64,000 nucleotides of DNA from a virus: IMG/VR virus record IMGVR_UViG_3300025012_000002, positions 1-64,000 of that record. One strand, written 5' to 3'. This document shows positions 8,650 through 16,373 of this stretch, piece after piece (position 1 is the stretch's first letter; each line of letters opens with the position of its first letter). Below the pieces are notes generated by a model. It was not told the DNA's origin, ran no database searches, and saw nothing but the letters and a program-made list of their open reading frames with translations. Position numbers and translations under genes: made by a program.

Positions 8650-9057
8650 TTACCCCATCCCTAATAATTTTAACAGTATAGCTTTAAGTGGTGCACTAAC
8701 AAATATATATGAGAAAATAAACACTAGTACTATCAATGTTATTTGCAAGGACTTAGCTGGATTGTCTTTGACAAATCGTATTAGATCTGAACTTTTTCTA
8801 TCCTGTTCACAATCATCCAACCTATCATCTGATAGTCTTAACTTAGCCTCAATTTCTTTAATCTGAACGGAGTAATCTGATATTTGGCTCATTACGCCTT
8901 TAAATTGTAGTATTACACTCCGTAAATCTTCTTTATATAAAGACAAGTCACTACTTATACTATCAAAATTTTTTTCCACCCTATCAATATCTTTTCTGAT
9001 ACCCTCTACAAGTACCTCTAGGACAGCAACTTTTTTAATTAACTCTGCCTCTGACAC
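8650..9057 (-). CDS. Coiled-coil protein with C-terminal membrane anchor
   Basis: A 135-residue protein with a long charged coiled coil (residues ~5-95, with heptads of Ile, Leu and Val) followed by one strongly hydrophobic segment (SLQITLIVLVFIFSYIFVSA) and a short tail. A C-terminal anchor places the coiled coil in the cytoplasm. It overlaps the NlpC/P60 gene start region by 23 bases, and together with the holin-like and endolysin genes suggests a lysis or lysis-control role. No sequence family recognised. Confidence 0.5.
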   Translation of the reverse strand: MSEAELIKKVAVLEVLVEGIRKDIDRVEKNFDSISSDLSLYKEDLRSVILQFKGVMSQISDYSVQIKEIEAKLRLSDDRLDDCEQDRKSSDLIRFVKDNPAKSLQITLIVLVFIFSYIFVSAPLKAILLKLLGMG

Positions 9058-9688
9058 GTTGCCCTCCTATGTTTAAGAATTTACCAGTACCATATATAAA
9101 TTTAAAATTATTATTTAAATTTACTGCACGTAAAAAATCTTGAGGGGTAACTAGCCCCTCATCTTTATGGAATTCATTTTCCACAATATTAAATCTTTTA
9201 TCTACTACAATAAGTCTTCTTAAGATAGCCGAACTACAAATGTCTGCTTTTTTAATATCAAAATAGTTCTCTATTTGATATCTAAAAATTTTTATAGAAG
9301 CCCAACAAAAACAAAAACCTATTATTTGTAATATATTGTAAACTGTTCCATTAGCCTTTAACATAAGTGACTGACATTTCTCCAGTTCTTGTGTTGTAAA
9401 ATTAGGTCTAATTATAGCTATTTGATGATTTTTGTTAAGATACTTTACAAAATTGTCAAACTTAGATATAGGAAACATCTGATCTAAACAAAGTCTTTTG
9501 TCATAGACCTGTACTACGTGGTTAGCATAAATAAAAAATTTGTCCCTGTCTAAGCTATGTTCATATTTTTGAATCATTATGGAAATAATGCTATTATCGG
9601 TATTGACAACGAGAATATCACCAGGTTGAATTACTTTAACTAGATGTATACTTTCTGCAAGAGTCACGCTATATGCCCCCCTAAACAT
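9035..9688 (-). CDS. Permuted NlpC/P60 (YiiX-like) cysteine peptidase/amidase
   Basis: A 217-residue protein with the circularly permuted papain-like layout of YiiX-type NlpC/P60 enzymes. The N-terminal part shows QPGDILVVNT, then YANHVVQVYD with the candidate catalytic His57. The candidate catalytic Cys151 follows in ADICSSAILRR, and a late VTPQDFLR motif fits the family ending. Such proteins hydrolyse peptidoglycan stems or lipid/peptide bonds. No signal peptide is present. It may be a second lysin or a virion-associated enzyme. Confidence 0.6.
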   Translation of the reverse strand: MFRGAYSVTLAESIHLVKVIQPGDILVVNTDNSIISIMIQKYEHSLDRDKFFIYANHVVQVYDKRLCLDQMFPISKFDNFVKYLNKNHQIAIIRPNFTTQELEKCQSLMLKANGTVYNILQIIGFCFCWASIKIFRYQIENYFDIKKADICSSAILRRLIVVDKRFNIVENEFHKDEGLVTPQDFLRAVNLNNNFKFIYGTGKFLNIGGQRVRGRVN

Positions 9689-9805
9689 ACACTTTAATAA
9701 TTTTATTATAATTGCTGTTTAAAAAACCATAAATAGGGAGAATTTTAAGTATAGATTTAGAAACATATTAGATATTTCATTACGTACTTATTCTGTAATG
9801 TTGCT

Positions 9806-10162
9806 TCAGCTAGATTTGGTGAATGACCAATATTTTTTTAAAAAACAAGCTTTCTCTGACATTCTAGTTTCAGAAAATTGATTATAAGCTATTACACCAC
9901 AGCACCATTGCCCATTATTAGGCAATGCTAACATGGATAAATAAATCTCTGTCACAGTACCCACTCCCGTAATTGTCACATTATTTTCATTAGTGCATAT
10001 AACTTTATACCCATCTATCTGTGCTAGAGAGCCATCGTCATTTTTAGTAAATGAATTCCATGATATCTTAGTTATGGTGCTGATAGTTGGGGAACTTGGT
10101 GGTGTATTACCCCCACAAGAATATAATACTATTAAGGATATAAATATACTAAGTATTTTCAT
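9806..10162 (-). CDS. Small Fn3-like lipoprotein
   Basis: A 118-residue protein with a lipoprotein signal (MKILSIFISLIVLYSCGG); the lipobox Cys is at residue 16. A single Fn3-like beta domain follows (TKISWNSFTKNDDGS, IDGYKVICTNENN). The start overlaps the stop of the secreted Fn3 gene upstream (ATGA-type overlap), so the two are co-translated. Phage lipoproteins often block superinfection by occupying receptors, as with T5 Llp, which is a plausible role here. It is weakly similar to the Fn3 domains at 4547-5236 and 10159-10527. Confidence 0.6.
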   Translation of the reverse strand: MKILSIFISLIVLYSCGGNTPPSSPTISTITKISWNSFTKNDDGSLAQIDGYKVICTNENNVTITGVGTVTEIYLSMLALPNNGQWCCGVIAYNQFSETRMSEKACFLKKYWSFTKSS

Positions 10163-10527
10163 AGAATGCTTACCCCTGTAACTACACCAACCAAATTAGA
10201 TGGGGGTGATGGAATAGATTCACCCACTACCTTGAGAACCTCATTAGAATAAACACTCTCATTTCCTGATGTGTTGTACGCAGTTACTGCAAAATAATAT
10301 GTTCCCTGTGATAGATTAAGTACGTATGATGTAACATTACCAACATTTACTACACTAGTATACTGTCCAGAACCGCTCCCATAATAAATTTTAAACCCGG
10401 CAAGATTGGTTAGGGGAAGTCCATCTGTGTTTGTAATTGGCGCGGTCCATGAGAGTGTAATTATTCCAGCGTAAGAGGTAGAAAGTAAAAATATAAAAAA
10501 AATAAACACTAAAAATAATTTTCTCAT
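10159..10527 (-). CDS. Secreted single-domain Fn3 protein
   Basis: A 122-residue protein with a signal peptide (MRKLFLVFIFFIFLLSTSYA) and one Fn3 domain (LAGFKIYYGSGSGQY, GTYYFAVTAYNTSGNES). The domain matches the one at 4547-5236 almost position for position, so the two arose by duplication. A short Pro/Ser-rich tail follows. It is paired with the lipoprotein downstream; the two could act together at the envelope. Confidence 0.65.
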   Translation of the reverse strand: MRKLFLVFIFFIFLLSTSYAGIITLSWTAPITNTDGLPLTNLAGFKIYYGSGSGQYTSVVNVGNVTSYVLNLSQGTYYFAVTAYNTSGNESVYSNEVLKVVGESIPSPPSNLVGVVTGVSIL

Positions 10528-10570
10528 TTATACCCTCATGAATTTAATTTATATTCGTTCACAATGCGTT

Positions 10571-11245
10571 CTATCCTTCTATTTTCTTAAATCTATCAAA
10601 ACCGTAAGCAATAACATTGAGAGCGTCCATACCTGTTAAATTATCTCGTATCTCTATAACCAATTTTTGTGTAGTTCCTGCATCTAACTTTACACCAAAT
10701 GGAGGAACCAGTTTACTTAATTCTATAACTGGCATGTATGACTCGCTTGTGCCTATAACATTTGTTACTTGAAAAGCATTAGACCCCGTACCAAATGCAG
10801 GTTGAAATAATGCAAACCTTAAAAATTCAAAATTAGTTTTTATTCCCTCATGTAATTCTACAATTCCTGAATTACGTTCATAATAAACTCTACATCCATT
10901 TGTTAATACTGGTAAAGAACCGAATTGACTTAATACTGCACCAGCGTCTGCTATTAGTACAGATAAGTTTGTTATATATCTATCATAATGCTCATGTGCT
11001 TTTATATAAAAAGATATGGGAGCTGCACCACTACCTACCACAACCATATTATTAGAACCGGATGGAGTTCCATCTGTAGTTAGATACTGGCGTAATGGTA
11101 AAATCTTTTGTTCTTTAAATGGTGGGTAAGGTAGAGCTACAACATGTAACGACTCCTCAGAAACTTTTACCTTTTCATTAGTACCTGTCCCATCACCTAT
11201 ATGACTAGTAAGCACTTTTAGGCACCTATTCTTCTGGATCTTCAA
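10571..11245 (-). CDS. Putative virion protein
   Basis: A 224-residue protein starting MKIQKNRCLKVLTSHIGDG. It is beta-rich with segments such as APISFYIKAHEHYDRYITNLS and GIKTNFEFLRFALFQ. It is followed by and coupled to similarly built neighbours at 11226-11795 and 11808-12365, and the three look like one structural set. No catalytic motif or transmembrane segment. Probably a baseplate or fibre-network subunit; family not recognised. Confidence 0.5.
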   Translation of the reverse strand: MKIQKNRCLKVLTSHIGDGTGTNEKVKVSEESLHVVALPYPPFKEQKILPLRQYLTTDGTPSGSNNMVVVGSGAAPISFYIKAHEHYDRYITNLSVLIADAGAVLSQFGSLPVLTNGCRVYYERNSGIVELHEGIKTNFEFLRFALFQPAFGTGSNAFQVTNVIGTSESYMPVIELSKLVPPFGVKLDAGTTQKLVIEIRDNLTGMDALNVIAYGFDRFKKIEG

Positions 11246-11795
11246 ACCATATAGTCATAGTCAATCCTACGGCTGCTGCTGCTGTTGGTTTACATTCTAT
11301 CGCTATAGAATTACCTGTCATAAGAGTTATGGCCCCATCATTAGGTAAGTGCAGGGCTGCATAAGCGGAAGTCGTATGCTGCCCTAGTAAACTTCCCCCT
11401 GTAATTGTTTGTGCGTCCGAGCCTTTTTTAATAGTTGCGATTGCTGTTTTGCCACTCGAGAAATTAGAATTTTCTGGTACTATATCTGTACCTCCAGAAA
11501 TTAGAGTTCCTCCGGTTGGATTTTTTAAAACCCTCCACTGAGCAGTGACAGAACTACTTTGTCTCCAAAAAGCCACATGCAACTGTTTACTAACATGTAT
11601 ATTTTTTAAATAAAAAATACCCGAGAAACTTGCTGTAGTAGTTAGACTAACAAAGTCTGTAGCTATCCAAAAAGCATCGCCCAATGTACCAAATTTTTCC
11701 ATAGGAGTTTCAATCAGAGCAAAAGTATATAATCTATTATTACGAACTTTCGCCGAACCTTCCTTACCAGTACCATCCTCTATAGTAAATCCCAT
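11226..11795 (-). CDS. Putative virion protein, paralogue-like to 11808-12365
   Basis: A 189-residue protein whose opening GFTIEDGTGKEGSAKVRNNRL parallels DIILDGRGKGNFRAGVNEEN at the start of the neighbouring 185-residue protein. Both continue with a beta domain containing FYLKNI/FLYIKN and NPTGGT-type stretches. This suggests tandem duplication of a jelly-roll-like virion domain. It overlaps the downstream gene by 20 bases. Exact role unknown. Confidence 0.5.
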   Translation of the reverse strand: MGFTIEDGTGKEGSAKVRNNRLYTFALIETPMEKFGTLGDAFWIATDFVSLTTTASFSGIFYLKNIHVSKQLHVAFWRQSSSVTAQWRVLKNPTGGTLISGGTDIVPENSNFSSGKTAIATIKKGSDAQTITGGSLLGQHTTSAYAALHLPNDGAITLMTGNSIAIECKPTAAAAVGLTMTIWFEDPEE

Positions 11796-11807
11796 ACTTA
11801 AAACTCC

Positions 11808-12365
11808 TTATAAGGGCAAATGAAAATCTAAAGTTATATCTATGTCTATCTGAATGCTACCGCTAACAGCATAATAGGCTATGGCAGTTCCTTGTGGTAT
11901 TATAATACCTGACATTAACTGAAATTCATGAGTCAAATTGTCTGCTGGGACTGAGTAACGTCTAATAAGAGTACCACTACTTGTGATACCTGTTAAAGCG
12001 TTAGCACTTAAGGTCGTAGCATCTGCAACGACACCACTCCCTATATACACATTAACAGGTGTTACAGTACTTCCGGATACAGTTCCTACTATTGGGCCGT
12101 GCATCTCTATTGTCTCTACTGAGTTTACCTTAAACCTAACTGACCAGATTGTCATATCATGTAAAACAGAATTATTTTTTATGTAAAGGAACGGTGTATT
12201 AGGGGCAGAAGGTGTCTGACGTACTATCGTAAAAAAAGTTCTTTTTCTATGAGCACTAAAATGTTGATGTGCTATTGTAGTGGAGAGTGTTAATAATTGA
12301 TTCTCTTCGTTAACCCCCGCCCTAAAATTCCCCTTTCCTCTACCATCTAGTATTATATCCGGCAT
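11808..12365 (-). CDS. Putative virion protein
   Basis: A 185-residue beta-rich protein starting MPDIILDGRGKGNFRAG. Strand-like segments include TPFLYIKNNSVLHDMTIWSV and QIDIDITLDFHLPL at the end. It is similar in layout to the protein at 11226-11795. It sits at the head of a three-gene set just after the interrupted gene at 12375-12956. No recognised family. Confidence 0.48.
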   Translation of the reverse strand: MPDIILDGRGKGNFRAGVNEENQLLTLSTTIAHQHFSAHRKRTFFTIVRQTPSAPNTPFLYIKNNSVLHDMTIWSVRFKVNSVETIEMHGPIVGTVSGSTVTPVNVYIGSGVVADATTLSANALTGITSSGTLIRRYSVPADNLTHEFQLMSGIIIPQGTAIAYYAVSGSIQIDIDITLDFHLPL

Positions 12366-12374
12366 ATTTTATCC

Positions 12375-12956
12375 TTATATTTCTGCATTGGTAACTATAT
12401 TATCCGTAATAAACGCTAATTGCAGATTAATTTTTTTAAGCTCTTTTAATATATCACTAAATAAAGCGAACAATTCTGTTGAAACAACATCTATATTCCC
12501 ATCTACAGTTGTTTTTATTTCTTTAGAAGTTTCTGTGTAGTCTGCACCATATATAGATATTTTATCCCCAATAGTAAGCTGTCTTATATCTGTAACTAAA
12601 CTCCCATCAGGATTGACTATTTTTAAGTAATTAGTTCCTGCTACACCAGAGGTTGTAGCTAACTTAGTTAGGTTAGTTCCATCATGACCAACATCTATAT
12701 TACTTATAGTTAGATTATCAACAGTAACAGATAATTCTGTATCTACTTTTAAAGCGTAGGATCCATCTATTCTTTATATAATATCTACAGCATTACCGTC
12801 GTCCCCCACAATACGAATACTGAGTGGTACTCCTATAGATGTGCCTTGCACAGGTAATGGTGATGTTTCGGTTACAGGAATCCAGTCATCATTACTATCT
12901 TGATAACAAATCTGTGCTATACTATTAGTCTTAGTTTGAAACTTATTTTCGGACAA
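12375..12956 (-). pseudogene. Virion protein gene interrupted by an in-frame TAA
   Basis: Translation starts at an ATG at 12956 (MSENKFQTKTNSI) and stops after 60 residues at a TAA at 12774-12776. The same frame then stays open for another 132 codons (RIDGSYALKVDTELSVTVDN onward) to a TAA at 12375-12377. The downstream part has no ATG, GTG or early TTG start, so it was once one protein of about 193 residues. A recent nonsense mutation, stop readthrough or a sequence error would all explain it. The downstream part ends in a helical stretch (LFSDILKELKKINLQL). Confidence 0.65.
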
Positions 12957-12966
12957 TTAACTTACC

Positions 12967-13605
12967 TTAAATTATGGAACTTAATGTTTGACTATTAACT
13001 GCAATATTATAGACTACTTTTTTATCTGCTTTATGCACAATCTTAACATAAATAGGATATTCAACTATAATACCCCCATGATCTTGAAATGCCCAATTAG
13101 AATTTTTTTGACTGGCTGGGAACGTTTGTATATTATCCGTGTAGGTGACCATTTCTTTCGCACTAGTTACTGCACCAGATTGCTGAGCTTCGTCTCCATA
13201 TAAAATACTATAACTGTACGTAGTTATATCCATCGGCTGAATTAATATTGATAAATTACTAAATGGACTAGAATGAAAATTATCTAGCTCCTTTACAGTA
13301 TCATATATAGAAAATGTTGCAGCATTTGCTATATCAACACCTACGTCCTCTATTGTAAATTCCCCAGTAGTAGCATTATAGCTTGTTATAGTACTACTTT
13401 TACCAACTAATCCAGATGCCCCAGGAGTAGATGTAAAGTATGCAGTGTCTCCTACGTAATAGTTGTCAACAGAATTAAATATACTGCCAGCCGTGGCTAC
13501 AGCAGTGAATGTGGTGTGTGGTGAAGACACGTCTCCAGTTACTACTACTGCATATGTAGTTTTTTGTAATACTCTTTTAACAGATTTGCTATTGTAATTG
13601 CTCAT
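12967..13605 (-). CDS. Putative virion protein
   Basis: A 212-residue protein starting MSNYNSKSVKRVLQKTTY. The middle has DNYYVGDTAYFTSTPGASG and TITSYNATTGEFTIEDVG, repeats of the type found in phage tail and fibre proteins with carbohydrate-binding beta sandwiches. It ends in NSQTLSSII. The first gene after the terminator/promoter pair at 13640-13746. Function not recognised. Confidence 0.5.
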   Translation of the reverse strand: MSNYNSKSVKRVLQKTTYAVVVTGDVSSPHTTFTAVATAGSIFNSVDNYYVGDTAYFTSTPGASGLVGKSSTITSYNATTGEFTIEDVGVDIANAATFSIYDTVKELDNFHSSPFSNLSILIQPMDITTYSYSILYGDEAQQSGAVTSAKEMVTYTDNIQTFPASQKNSNWAFQDHGGIIVEYPIYVKIVHKADKKVVYNIAVNSQTLSSII

Positions 13606-13639
13606 TATTTACCCTCATATTTTAATGGCTAAAATAAAA

Positions 13640-13685
13640 AAGGAAGAGTAGGAACCAACTATCAAAATTGTCCACGCTCTTCCTT
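13640..13685 (-). terminator. Rho-independent terminator-like hairpin
   Basis: A 9-bp stem (AAGGAAGAG at 13640-13648 pairing with CTCTTCCTT at 13677-13685) read on the minus strand is followed by a T-run (TTTTTTATTTTA). It would end transcripts arriving from the gene at 13750-14643. It also lies about ten bases downstream of the start point expected for the promoter at 13697-13746. Confidence 0.75.
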
Positions 13686-13696
13686 ATTTAGGAATT

Positions 13697-13746
13697 AATA
13701 ATATTATAACACAATAGTTTTTAAAAAATTTTCAAAAAGTGAAAAT
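13697..13746 (-). promoter_or_regulatory. Type A promoter (A/T-tract plus extended -10)
   Basis: On the minus strand an A/T-tract (CTTTTTGAAAATTTTTTAAA) is followed by TGT-TATAAT with the -10 at 13703-13708. This arrangement recurs at several other gaps in the window. The predicted transcript would run almost at once into the hairpin at 13640-13685, which could act as an attenuator or a 5' stabilising structure. Confidence 0.6.
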
Positions 13747-13749
13747 AAT

Positions 13750-14643
13750 TTATTTTTTGGTAGATTTCTTAGTTTTTATTTTCGGTCGGACTTTTTTATC
13801 TGAAATTTCTGAGACTACGATTGCTGCCTCTATTTCTGATTCCTCAAGTCCGTCAATCTGTTTTGCTAACACCCATTTCTTAATTATAGCATTACCACCA
13901 GAATGGGTTAAAATATAGTTAGACTCATCTTCTGTTGGGGCGAGTAGTTCCAATTCCTCTAGGGCTTCCATTGGATCGATAGGATTGTCTGAGTCTTTAC
14001 TTAATCTCTGACATAGGCCTATAATTCTTGGTCTGACAATTGAATCCATTTCTACCTTTTCCATAGCTTCCTTGGTACGCCGCATTTCTTCTAGTTCTTC
14101 TCCGGTAACTCTTTCAGCCTTAAGTTCTGCTGTAGTCATTCTTTGTGCTTTGTCCGTTTCTTCTTTTATCTTATCTAAAGACTTCTTTGATGAGGAGCTT
14201 CTCCTCAATAGGAATGCATCCCTATCTTCCTGATTCATGACACGAACCCATCCCTTAGAAATTACTCTCCTAAGATCAGTAAAATTCTTAAGCTCCTCGT
14301 ATGTGTACTCATCACTTATATTGACAGGGAGGGAGCCTTTTGGTACTCTGAATGGCTTAGGCTCTCCGTAGAGCGTCCTAAAGTGCATTGTTATTTGCCC
14401 ATCGGCTTTGAGATTCAAGAGGTAGATAGGTTCTTCGTTCTTAATTAAAGTCATTAAATTTCTTGGTTCCATTTTAAAAGTCTCCTTGATTGGAATAAAC
14501 GAAGCATATTTTAATAATTGAATAATGAACGGATTCCTAGAAACTACAACAGCATCTTTCTTGGCTAATAATTTCCTAGCCATCGCGGATGTAGTTTTGG
14601 AGATAATCTGATTATCATCATTTATTACTATAATTGTATTCAC
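13750..14643 (-). CDS. Protein with N-terminal PLMP/RRXRR-like domain and acidic coiled-coil body
   Basis: A 297-residue protein. The first ~45 residues (NDDNQIISKTTSAMARKLLA then VVVSRNPFIIQL) follow the pattern of the RRXRR/PLMP domain at the N-terminus of IscB-type nucleases. No RuvC or HNH motif follows. Instead there is a helical, charged middle (residues ~150-215) and a Lys-rich end (PKIKTKKSTKK). The fold assignment is a pattern match by eye. Its position beside virion genes suggests a structural or DNA/RNA-binding accessory role. Confidence 0.45.
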   Translation of the reverse strand: MNTIIVINDDNQIISKTTSAMARKLLAKKDAVVVSRNPFIIQLLKYASFIPIKETFKMEPRNLMTLIKNEEPIYLLNLKADGQITMHFRTLYGEPKPFRVPKGSLPVNISDEYTYEELKNFTDLRRVISKGWVRVMNQEDRDAFLLRRSSSSKKSLDKIKEETDKAQRMTTAELKAERVTGEELEEMRRTKEAMEKVEMDSIVRPRIIGLCQRLSKDSDNPIDPMEALEELELLAPTEDESNYILTHSGGNAIIKKWVLAKQIDGLEESEIEAAIVVSEISDKKVRPKIKTKKSTKK

Positions 14644-14670
14644 TTATTCTTTTGTTAATAAGTTAGGAGA

Positions 14671-14762
14671 TGTCATACTTATATGACAAGCTCTTGTGAC
14701 ACTATGTCACTAGGTACATCTAGCCAATACTTCTGTGCCTCATTATGCATGGTTACATAATG
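14671..14762. promoter_or_regulatory. Three consecutive inverted repeats, operator-like
   Basis: The 145-bp gap between two minus-strand genes holds three perfect inverted repeats: TGTCATA-CTTA-TATGACA (14671-14688), GTGACA-CTA-TGTCAC (14696-14710) and CATTATG-8bp-CATAATG (14741-14762). The first two share a TGTCA/TGACA half-site. None has a T-run, so they look like protein-binding operators or RNA hairpins rather than terminators. No gene is visible here. Confidence 0.5.
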
Positions 14763-14788
14763 GTGAAATTACTTCTGTACTATCTGCA

Positions 14789-15292
14789 TCACCTCCTATT
14801 ATTTAAAATTTGTCTATACTTACTTGGTAATTTGCAAGATTCTTTTTCTGTTATCATTTTCTTAAATTGTTCTGGCCAAGACAAATCGGGGATCCCTTCT
14901 TTAGACTTAACGTTCTCATAAAATTCTTTTATCTGCTCTTGCTCTAGTTTTTTTTCTTCTTCTGATTTAACTACTTCTACTTTTTCTGGATGTCTCTTTT
15001 TAAGCTCCCTAATAGCTTTGGGTATCATTTCATAAATTTTCGAACTATACGTTCCACCTGAATCATGCTCTTGCTCTCTCAGTCGTCTCTTTACTTCTTC
15101 TTCTAAATTTGGAAATGCTGACTCTTCGACTAATAGTAAGCTTTCTGTAAATTCAAGTAACTTATTATATTGGCTATCGGTGGGTAACTTATTGATTCTA
15201 TCTATGTAGTCTGGATGGACGGCTAATTTAGTTTTACTTGCTACCAATCTAATATAAGGTATGTCAAATATATCAAAAAATAACTTACTCAT
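14789..15292 (-). CDS. Hypothetical charged helical protein
   Basis: A 167-residue protein starting MSKLFFDIFDIPYIRLV. Highly charged and probably all helical; the middle has EEEVKRRLREQEHDSGGTYS and a Lys/Glu-rich stretch. No Cys pair, membrane segment or catalytic motif. Divergent from the promoter and small gene at 15305-15656. No family recognised. Confidence 0.5.
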   Translation of the reverse strand: MSKLFFDIFDIPYIRLVASKTKLAVHPDYIDRINKLPTDSQYNKLLEFTESLLLVEESAFPNLEEEVKRRLREQEHDSGGTYSSKIYEMIPKAIRELKKRHPEKVEVVKSEEEKKLEQEQIKEFYENVKSKEGIPDLSWPEQFKKMITEKESCKLPSKYRQILNNRR

Positions 15293-15304
15293 TTTGTATT
15301 TTCC

Positions 15305-15333
15305 TTGACTTTAAAATTTAAGTGTGTTAGTAT
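15305..15333 (+). promoter_or_regulatory. Type B promoter
   Basis: TTGACT at 15305-15310, a 17-base spacer ending TGT, and TAGTAT at 15328-15333. The same TTGACT-N17-extended -10 layout occurs at 27333, 34160 and 60298. It drives the plus-strand gene at 15354, opposite in direction to the surrounding operon. Confidence 0.75.
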
Positions 15334-15353
15334 TCCCTACATGGAGGACTACA

Positions 15354-15656
15354 ATGTTAAAATTAAAAAAAGATGAAATCATAAAATTTAATTTAGAGGG
15401 TAAAGAATATGAGTTACTCGAAGAATACAATAATTTTTTTAAAGGTGCTACTTATTCCTCTTTATCGGAGGAACTGGCACTGGTGTTACACACCAATACA
15501 TATAAATTATTGGTATGCAAAAATAAAAAAGATTATCTATCAGCTAAATCTGGAATAGATTTTCTTAGCTGCCCATATATTGTGGCATATCATGTGGAAC
15601 AGATTGTGTTAATTGTGCCATATTTTCCACTTCAACATAATACACAAGAGTCTTAG
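15354..15656 (+). CDS. Hypothetical small protein, moron-like
   Basis: A 100-residue protein starting MLKLKKDEIIKFNLEGKEYE. I chose the ATG at 15354 because GGAGG lies at 15343-15347; a GTG 30 bases upstream would fall inside the promoter. It is a lone plus-strand gene with its own type B promoter inside a minus-strand operon, which fits a moron. Its 3' end overlaps the opposing gene by about 90 bases. Predicted alpha/beta; no known family. Confidence 0.6.
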   Translation: MLKLKKDEIIKFNLEGKEYELLEEYNNFFKGATYSSLSEELALVLHTNTYKLLVCKNKKDYLSAKSGIDFLSCPYIVAYHVEQIVLIVPYFPLQHNTQES

Positions 15657-15972
15657 TTAGGATGTCATATATTCTGTCTTTTACTTTTGTAGAAAACTGC
15701 TCATTCCATCTATCTATTATATCTTCTATTGTTTCTACTGCATAGTATACATTCTGGCCGCGCTGTGTAAGTGCATGAATTAATTGATCAAATATACTTA
15801 TAAGATATTCTTCTTGTCCTATATTAATCTTATCAACAGGATTGTATTTAACAGAAATTTGCCAATAACCCTCCCCATCTACTTCTTGTGATAAAAGTTT
15901 ATAAGAAACTTCTAAGAGATTAAGTAAAATTAGATCTTCATCCTGTAGGGATAATTGCCGTTCGTAGTTCAT
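15565..15972 (-). CDS. Hypothetical protein, leaderless transcript likely
   Basis: A 135-residue protein starting MNYERQLSLQDEDLILLNLL; mixed helix and strand, no recognised motif. The ATG lies nine bases after the -10 of a type A promoter, so the mRNA would have an untranslated leader of three bases or fewer, and no Shine-Dalgarno is present. The 3' end overlaps the opposing small gene. Confidence 0.55.
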   Translation of the reverse strand: MNYERQLSLQDEDLILLNLLEVSYKLLSQEVDGEGYWQISVKYNPVDKINIGQEEYLISIFDQLIHALTQRGQNVYYAVETIEDIIDRWNEQFSTKVKDRIYDILTKTLVYYVEVENMAQLTQSVPHDMPQYMGS

Positions 15973-15981
15973 AATAAATAT

Positions 15982-16025
15982 ATTATATCACAATTAATTT
16001 TCAAAAATTTTTAAAAAATGAAAAA
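15982..16025 (-). promoter_or_regulatory. Type A promoter
   Basis: Minus-strand A/T-tract (TTTTTGAAAATTAATTG) followed by TGA-TATAAT with the -10 at 15982-15987. The start codon of the next gene (ATG at 15972) lies nine bases beyond the -10. Confidence 0.65.
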
Positions 16026-16027
16026 AA

Positions 16028-16315
16028 TTATAGTTGGGATTTGATTTTTGTTAATCTGAAACAGTCTTCAAATTGTAGGTCTTTATATAGTAATAATGCG
16101 TCAATAGCTTCATAAAATGAATCGTATCGGCACCAGGTAGAGTCTTTATCATACAATTTGATAAAAAATTTTTTATCTATATGAAGTTCTCTGCACGGAG
16201 GAAATAGAGAAAATTGTTTACTTGATAATAAATAAAATAATTGTTCAGATAGTATTCTCTCATGATAGTCTTTACACAATTCTTTGGGACATTTTTTACA
16301 ATCTTTATTTTTCAT
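16028..16315 (-). CDS. LTKIK-family small Cys-rich protein
   Basis: A 95-residue member of a family present in eight copies in this window. It has the N-terminal Cys cluster DCKKCPKELC, a central PPC, and a helical C-terminus (FYEAIDALLL then FRLTKIKSQL). The Cys pattern suggests metal binding. It is immediately upstream of a type A promoter. Function unknown; the repeated occurrence in intergenic positions suggests mobile or moron-like cassettes. Confidence 0.65.
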   Translation of the reverse strand: MKNKDCKKCPKELCKDYHERILSEQLFYLLSSKQFSLFPPCRELHIDKKFFIKLYDKDSTWCRYDSFYEAIDALLLYKDLQFEDCFRLTKIKSQL

Positions 16316-16373
16316 ATCACATACTCAAATACTAAATTTCCGCAATCACGTGTAATAATATAAACGAATTACT

